Shown piece after piece: positions 15,270 to 19,823 of a stretch of 19,823 nucleotides of DNA (position 1 is the first letter of the stretch; every line of letters starts with the position of its first letter). A program made the translations under genes and the position numbers. This stretch comes from Symbiodinium natans (lineage: Eukaryota; Sar; Dinophyceae; Suessiales; Symbiodiniaceae), in NCBI GenBank assembly GCA_905221605.1, contig CAJNDS010000191.1, forward strand, positions 1,048,061 through 1,067,883. The letters are read 5' to 3'. The notes below the pieces were generated by a model that did not search any database, had not been told where the DNA came from, and saw only the letters and a program-made list of their open reading frames with translations.

Positions 15270-15785
15270 TAGGGCTCAAGGGTTAAGGGGTTTAAGGTAG
15301 GGTTTAAGGTTTAGGGTTTAGGGTTTAGGGTTTAGGGCATATGCATGGCAGCTTCCGGCGCACTAAGCCAGCGAAGCCCTCCAAGACCCGAAACCTGCAG
15401 CCCGCCACAATCCTACGGCCCCGACCAGGAAAAGCAAGAAAGCCCCAAAACCTGGACTAGCCTGTGGATGCCTCAAAATGTCGGTATAGAGCCTTCCATT
15501 GTGCATCCTACTTATAGCTGGTGTTTGAAAGTAGGCAGCCGGGTACAATGGCACAATTTTTCCAGACAGGGCTCAGGGGTGTAAGCTTGGGGCTGCTTAC
15601 AGGGGGGTTTAAGGGGTTTAAGGGGTTTAAGGGGTTTAAGGGCTTTAAGGGCTTTAAGGGTTTTAGGGGGGTTTTTGGCTGCGGGTTTTAGCAGCTTGGT
15701 TTCTTGACAGGCGTATCAGCCTCAGACCCCGAAACTCTTGCGTGCCACGCGAAGTTCTTGGACTAGAATCCCTCTCTTTGGGGAT
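15270..15785 (+). other. G-rich repeats and unassigned sequence
   Basis: TTTAGGG/TTTAAGG units at 15270-15337; an ATG-initiated 79-codon Pro/Ser-rich frame (15345-15584) that I do not trust; then GGGGTTTAA 9-mers (about 15604-15665). Confidence 0.4.
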
Positions 15786-15982
15786 TGGGGGCACCCTAAG
15801 CCCTACTGACCCTACACCCTAAACCCCCCCCCCCTGCCAAGCTGGCCACAGGTTTAGGGTTTAGGGTTTAGGGCTAGTCCCTTTTATTGAGATGCCCAGT
15901 AAAAAAAGGCACGCTCCGAACGCAACCCTCTGGAGAAGGCTCGGCTGAGTCGTTCTTACGAGCGGCTCGGCGGCCTTTGTAG

Positions 15983-16089
15983 ATCGTGGCTGGTTCGAAT
16001 TGGCGGCGGCCTTTGAAGCCTTGGCTGAGCTTGGGGGGGACACCCTTGGGAACAGTTCTGGCGCACCCGCCTTCTTGCGACGAAGCTGA
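15983..16089 (+). CDS. Candidate terminal exon of the microexon gene
   Basis: CCTTTGTAG ends at 15982. The frame reads RGWFELAAAFEALAELGG, then DTLGNSSGAPAF, and stops at TGA 16087-16089. The 70 bases upstream are open in a different frame (ERNPLEKARLSRSYERLG), so a short exon or alternative splice may precede it. It follows a CCCTAAA-to-TTTAGGG switch at 15810-15875. Confidence 0.45.
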
Positions 16090-16957
16090 AAGTGATCAGT
16101 CGGAGGATGGGCTCCCTCTTCGGTTAGGGGTGATGAGTTTTTTTTTCATACATATTTGTATATATTAAAGAATATACAAGTTGAGACCATTTTGCGGCTA
16201 CCTCTTACAGTAAGTTACTGCATAACCCGAAAACTCCGACCTTGTACAGCTTCTCACTTTCGCGCTTGGCAATAATTCGTGCTTTGGCAGCGGTCGGCCT
16301 CGCGCTTGACGCACCACCTTGACGTCATGAAAAGAGGCTGAGGGGGCACACTGTTGGAGCTATAGACCACCAAGTCTTGCAGTGACAGCAGGGAAGGTGC
16401 AAACTACGCAATGGGCTCCATCAAAGCAACATCAAGCTTGCCAGGGGGCTTCTGGCCGGCTGGCAAGAGTAGTGCCTTGACGGGTGGTTCCTTCAAATGA
16501 GCCAACATGCACAACATGCACACGCACACTCGCACACGGGCACCGGTAGCCGTGGAGAAGCTGTCAAGGGGAATAAGATTGAAGGTCTGAGCAAAATCCA
16601 TGCTCACCCCAGGTTGACTGGGAACTTAGGTGGGAGGTTGGGAAAAGGCCGGTTGCAGGTAAGGAAGTCGGTTCGGTGGAGGGTTGTAAAGAACTATCAC
16701 GAAGGGGATGAATTACAACGCTGCACAAGTGTGTCGCAACCGCGTGAGCTGGCAACTTAGCAGAAGAAAAGGAGAAGAACAAGAAGAAGACGAAGAAGAG
16801 GAGGAGGAGGCGGAAAGCGCGCGCGCACACTTTCCCATGTCTGAACGTCCCGACCACCGAGTGCTTTCTAAGTGTCGACCGGGCTCGGGGGAACAGAGAC
16901 GGTGACCGCAAACTGGCCCAAGCACAATCTTGTGGCCTGATCGTTTTGTCAAATTGC
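16090..16957 (+). promoter_or_regulatory. Intergenic region upstream of the MACPF gene
   Basis: About 870 bases without a convincing gene. It holds a T9 tract (16137-16145), an AT-rich near-palindrome TTGTATATATTAAAGAATAT (16156-16175), a CA-rich patch (16505-16540) and a purine tract of AAGAAG/GAGGAG type (16760-16812). Known dinoflagellate promoters favour a TTTT motif over TATA, so the T tract is a candidate. The function is inferred. Confidence 0.35.
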
Positions 16958-16967
16958 AGGCCTGGGC

Positions 16968-19253
16968 ATGGCAGATGAAGCGCCAAGCCCACCGGAACCG
17001 GGCAATGAAGTCCGTCCTCAGCGCCGATGTGGAAGACGGGCAGTCCTGTCCACTGGAACCGCTGTTGCTGTGTGCATCTTTTTCGTGGCTGGAGCTTTGA
17101 GAGTACGCCACACGGCTGGAGCGCCAGTACCAGCCCCGCCAGCTCCGTCCAGGTAGGAGTTTTACGAACATCGCGTTGGTTAAGGTTAAGGCGTTGAGAC
17201 AGGTTTAGACCAAGATGAGCTGGGGTCAGGGACAAAGCTGAGCTCCGTCGTGCAAATCCCCAAGGACGCTGACGGTTCCGGGATCCGATCTGGCCACGTC
17301 CAATCTTTGGGAGTCGAGCGCAGAACTCCAGGGCCAATCCTTATACAGCCGCTTGGTTCAGAACTAACATCGGCCATATTCTCTATGCCGCTGCTTGTGG
17401 CATTGTTGTGGCCCTGTGATATAAGCCAATATGGGTATTTCCCAACATAGGGGGTACGGTACCCTTTATATACCCCAAAATACGACAATCCTTCTTTCTC
17501 GGAACCCCCAAAAAGGTACCCCAATGTTCGCTAAGCCCCATACAAGCTCTGAGTCATGGCCAGGGCCGCTGCCATCAAGCTGCTTCCAGCAAGTCCGCTG
17601 CAGCTTCCTCCGCGAGGCGAACAAGTATGAGCACCGATCATCATCGGAGCTGTCCGACACGCTGGCGATTCAATTTGGTGTTGGGCCGCGCTTCTTGCGG
17701 CGGACCCTGGGCTTTCTGTTGGGCAACGCCAGTCAGAAGCACGCGGAGGAGCGGCGGTCCTTCCTGTACAGGGAGTTCCTTCGACGCGGATGCGGCCCAG
17801 AGTTGATCCCGGAGTGCAGGCCGGATGGTGTCGGTTTGGGGAAATAGTCAAAATGAAAACAAAACCCCCCCGAACCGGCAAACACCGGACTCAAAACCTA
17901 TATACCATTTCCGTAGGCCCTGCGCCCTCGGATCTTGTGGCCCTGAGTCGTCTTCGAGCTAAGAAACCCAAAGCCTCGCAACGCGCAATCCGACGTAATG
18001 TTGACCTCCGAATAGTCAACCTCCCCCCCCCCCCCTCTTGACTGACTTTTGTTTCCGCCCCCTATTGAGGGGAGGGGGGGGGGGGGTCGGGTTGTCCCGA
18101 GCCCCCCCCAAGGACCTACCCAAAAAACAGGGCCCTGCGCTGGTGCATCAGGGCGAAGCCCCTAAATAAACCCTAACCCCTAAACCCTAAGCCCTAAACC
18201 CTAAGCCTGAAACCCTAAACCCCAAACCCTAAGCCCAGAAGCCTAAACCCTAAACTCTAGGATGCGCATGCAACTCTAAGCCAGGTACAATCGATCTCTG
18301 TTGAGCCCTGCCGTCGAATCCGCCCTGAGCCGGCTATTGCGCGAGGCTCCTGTGGGCAAAGGCGACAGCCAGGCTCTTCGAACATGGGAGAAAGAGCCTC
18401 GGGCTTCCACTGGCACACCCTTCTTCCCATTTTTTGGTGGTCTTAATCTCTATGTAATACTCCATGAGAGCCGAAGAAGGCTTGATCTTGTTGTTCCTAG
18501 CTTCACACGAGAATGCAGGAGCTTTTGCCAATGGTCGGAACTCATGTCCAGATTGGCAGTGAGCGTGGCGCAGAGCTGAATCTGTTGGCATCCTCGCAGG
18601 TGGTCACTGACAATGCGGGAACTTGCTTCTCAGCGGATCTTTGCGCGCTTCTGGCCCCTTTGCTGAAATGGCTGCCCAAGACGCTGTCGTGCAACACCGG
18701 CGTGTGCCATAACAGCCAGACACGGATTTCGGACGAGCACCTCCTGTGCGCTTTCCGTGGAGGTGATCCCCAGGCCACCTTTGAATGCGATCCACAAAGT
18801 TGGACCAACACCTCTCGTACCAATTTTCTGCTCAGCGGCGACCCCACCCAACCTGCAAGCACGTACAGGTATCGCTGGGAAGAGGTGTCAGTGATACTTG
18901 ACAGGATGGGCTTGCCAGAGGCCGCCCAGGCCCTGGACCTGCTTTCGAGTTTCCGTGCATGCCATGGTGAAGGAAGGCTGTGGAAGGCGGACAGCACGGG
19001 TGTGTACAAGTGCGAGTGTAACTTGCAGTGTGGCAATGGCCAGCTGCAGAAAGACAGCTGCACTTGCGAGTGCCCTGGTGATGCGTGGCACGGATGGGCC
19101 GGGGCGACCTGTGCCACAACTTATGGCAAGTGCATCAAGGGCAAGGGCACAGGAGGTGTGGACCCGTTCCATGCGGTGGGGCATGCCTGCGATTCTGGAA
19201 ATGAGTGCAGCACTAGCACTGCATCCACCACATGCAAGGCAACGGTGGCGTGA
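16968..19253 (+). CDS. MACPF (perforin-like) membrane-anchored protein with EGF-like module (about five exons)
   Basis: The start is the ATG at 16968, ten bases after the acceptor-like CAAATTGCAG, possibly a trans-splice site. Exon 1 (16968-17152) has a Pro/acidic N-terminus, RRCGRR, and one hydrophobic helix at residues about 25-44. Exon 2 likely starts at 17243. Exon 3 (about 17580-17827) has a Ser-rich strand-like part, then a charged helix and Cys residues. Exon 4 (about 18281-18395) is helical. Exon 5 (about 18512-19253, TGA) opens with the MACPF signature region, GTH (18537-18545) followed by a Gly-Ala eight residues on, then a GGDP stretch and a Trp. An EGF-like set follows, C-x-C-x3-C-x-NG ... 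C-x-C-x-C-P ... WAGATC (19011-19112). Phases match for introns 1, 3 and 4; the exon 2-3 join is unresolved. MACPF proteins oligomerise into membrane pores; EGF modules follow MACPF in complement factors and perforin. The aromatic usually before GTH is Val here. Confidence 0.65.
17153..17242 (+). other. MACPF gene intron 1
   Basis: Donor CCAG|GTAGGA and acceptor AGCTGAG match in phase 2. It contains TTAAGG words but no heptamer array. Other acceptors upstream (for example GAGACAG at 17202) do not keep the phase. Confidence 0.45.
17437..17530. mobile_element. Family B foldback element, copy 4, in MACPF intron 2
   Basis: AACATAGGGGGTAC (17443-17456) pairs imperfectly with GGTACCCCAATGTT (17515-17528). 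CGGAACCCCCAAAAAGGTAC (17500-17519) resembles the reverse complement of the motif at 2985. The body matches 13068-13130 in reverse. Confidence 0.55.
17828..18280 (+). other. MACPF gene intron 3 with telomere-like 3' end
   Basis: Donor GGATG|GTGTCGG and acceptor AACTCTAAG agree in phase 1 with the flanking frames. It begins with GGTTTGGGG, contains a C14/G14 hairpin (18022-18086), and ends with about 12 CCCTAAA-type units (18169-18260). It shows the same G-first, C-last polarity as the central locus. Confidence 0.6.
18396..18511 (+). other. MACPF gene intron 4, GC-AG
   Basis: The upstream frame AAA GA|GCCTCGG and the acceptor CACACGAG agree in phase 2. This gives a 116-base intron with a GC donor, a class that is common in dinoflagellates. 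The intron is AT-richer than the exons. Confidence 0.5.
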
Positions 19254-19823
19254 TGCACTTGGCAGAGTTTGGTCACTGAAATTTTGCGACCTGCGCGGCA
19301 TTCACACATTGCGAACTTCATGTCCTCTGCCTAAGCTAAGGAAGTTTGTTGCCTCACCGGCTTCAATGCGTTGTGCTGCAAGTTCCGGCCTTGGACCTGT
19401 GCGCTCCGCGCGTCGAGAAGGTATCTGAGTGTTGCGAGTCGAGCGATCTCAGTTGTAGAATGTGCCACGCCAGCCGAGGTTCGGGAGTACCTGCGACTGT
19501 GGACCTTGGACTTGCGCATGCGTGGACGGCGACGACATCTCGCAGATGTTGGTCTAGGGGTCACGACAAGGCTCTCGTTCTTTCAGGGTTCCGCTACGGG
19601 ACGACCGAGGACGGCGGGTGGAATGGAAGCGATTGTGAGGGCCAAAGTGCTTGCGCCTCGGAATTGCTGTTGATGCCCAAAATGTTCTGGGATTTACGTA
19701 CCTCCCCCAAAGGATTAAATCATACCAAATCAAGACCCGATCGAAATACTGCGGCATCACATGACCACTAACTTATTCATGGATCTGCCGACAATAAGGG
19801 AGGTCGGTCGCGTAGTATTTTGC
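19254..19823 (+). other. Downstream region, no firm gene
   Basis: Probably 3' UTR and intergenic sequence. A frame at 19371-19673 lacks an early ATG but reads a protein-like ECATPAEVREYLRLWTLDLR between about 19460 and 19520. It might be an exon of a following gene or a chance frame. Confidence 0.3.

Larger units (their letters stand above)
2068..16089 (+). other. Candidate large microexon gene (or genes) for a coiled-coil protein
   Basis: No frame longer than about 170 codons is convincing here, yet about 25 islands of 35-105 bases read as charged helical protein on the + strand. Most are preceded by C-rich telomere-like repeats (CCCTAAA and variants) and an AG, and followed by a GT or GC that runs into G-rich repeats (GTTTAGGG). 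At least nine islands can be bounded by AG and GT/GC so that both edges are in phase 0, although several alternatives usually exist. The peptides are rich in Glu, Ala, Arg, Gln and Leu with heptad-like spacing, suggesting a structural or motor-associated coiled coil in the cytoplasm or cytoskeleton. I cannot name a family. A possible start is the ATG at 2068 and a possible end the TGA at 16087-16089. The span may hold more than one gene: an in-frame TGA also occurs at 14341 if the exon there is not spliced earlier. Confidence 0.5.

Noticed and set aside
16183-16203. Possible dinoflagellate spliced-leader relic (CCATTTTGCGGCTACC)
   Set aside because: It shares only CCATTTTG and scattered bases with the known leader, and the rest disagrees.
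16564-17337. 257-codon open frame on the minus strand
   Set aside because: It lies antisense to exon 1 and part of exon 2 of the MACPF gene and its upstream purine tract; the latter produces a Phe/Leu-rich stretch. No domain is visible and every other gene is on the + strand.
18542-19117. 191-codon minus-strand frame
   Set aside because: It is a shadow of the final MACPF exon, whose + strand frame has coherent domains and cysteine spacing.

Overview
The window looks like nuclear DNA of a microbial eukaryote, most likely a dinoflagellate or a close alveolate or alga. The supporting signs are genes broken by introns, candidate GC-AG introns beside GT-AG ones, all credible coding sequence on the + strand, a GC-rich background, and abundant plant/dinoflagellate-type telomere heptamers (TTTAGGG/CCCTAAA) far from any visible chromosome end. 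I found no dinoflagellate spliced-leader relic, so the assignment is an inference.

Left (1-1667): a CCCTCT microsatellite and an unremarkable leader precede a two-exon gene (533-1667). It encodes a single-pass membrane protein whose C-terminal part has the composition and spacing of an aerolysin/ETX-MTX2-type beta-pore-forming domain.

Centre (about 2068-16089): no long ORF is present. Instead there are about 25 short coding-like segments, most 35-105 bases. Many read as charged, Ala/Glu/Arg/Leu-rich coiled-coil protein on the + strand. They are separated by non-coding blocks that typically start with G-rich heptamers (GTTTAGGG) and end with C-rich heptamers (CCCTAAA). I read this as one large microexon gene, or a few, whose introns carry telomere-like repeats with opposite polarity at their two ends; the first G|GTTTAGGG often supplies the donor. 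Small foldback (MITE-like) elements of several families sit in the same introns. One family A copy has a telomere-like block inside its right arm. The protein is not recognised.

Right (16968-19253): a gene with about five exons encodes an N-terminally membrane-anchored protein. It has a MACPF (perforin-like) GTH signature region and a C-terminal EGF-like cysteine module. One of its introns ends in CCCTAAA repeats like those of the centre. The last 570 bases hold no convincing gene.

Two unrelated pore-forming-type proteins with similar N-terminal anchors therefore flank a microexon coiled-coil locus, all in one transcriptional direction. Exon boundaries were read by eye and need transcript evidence.
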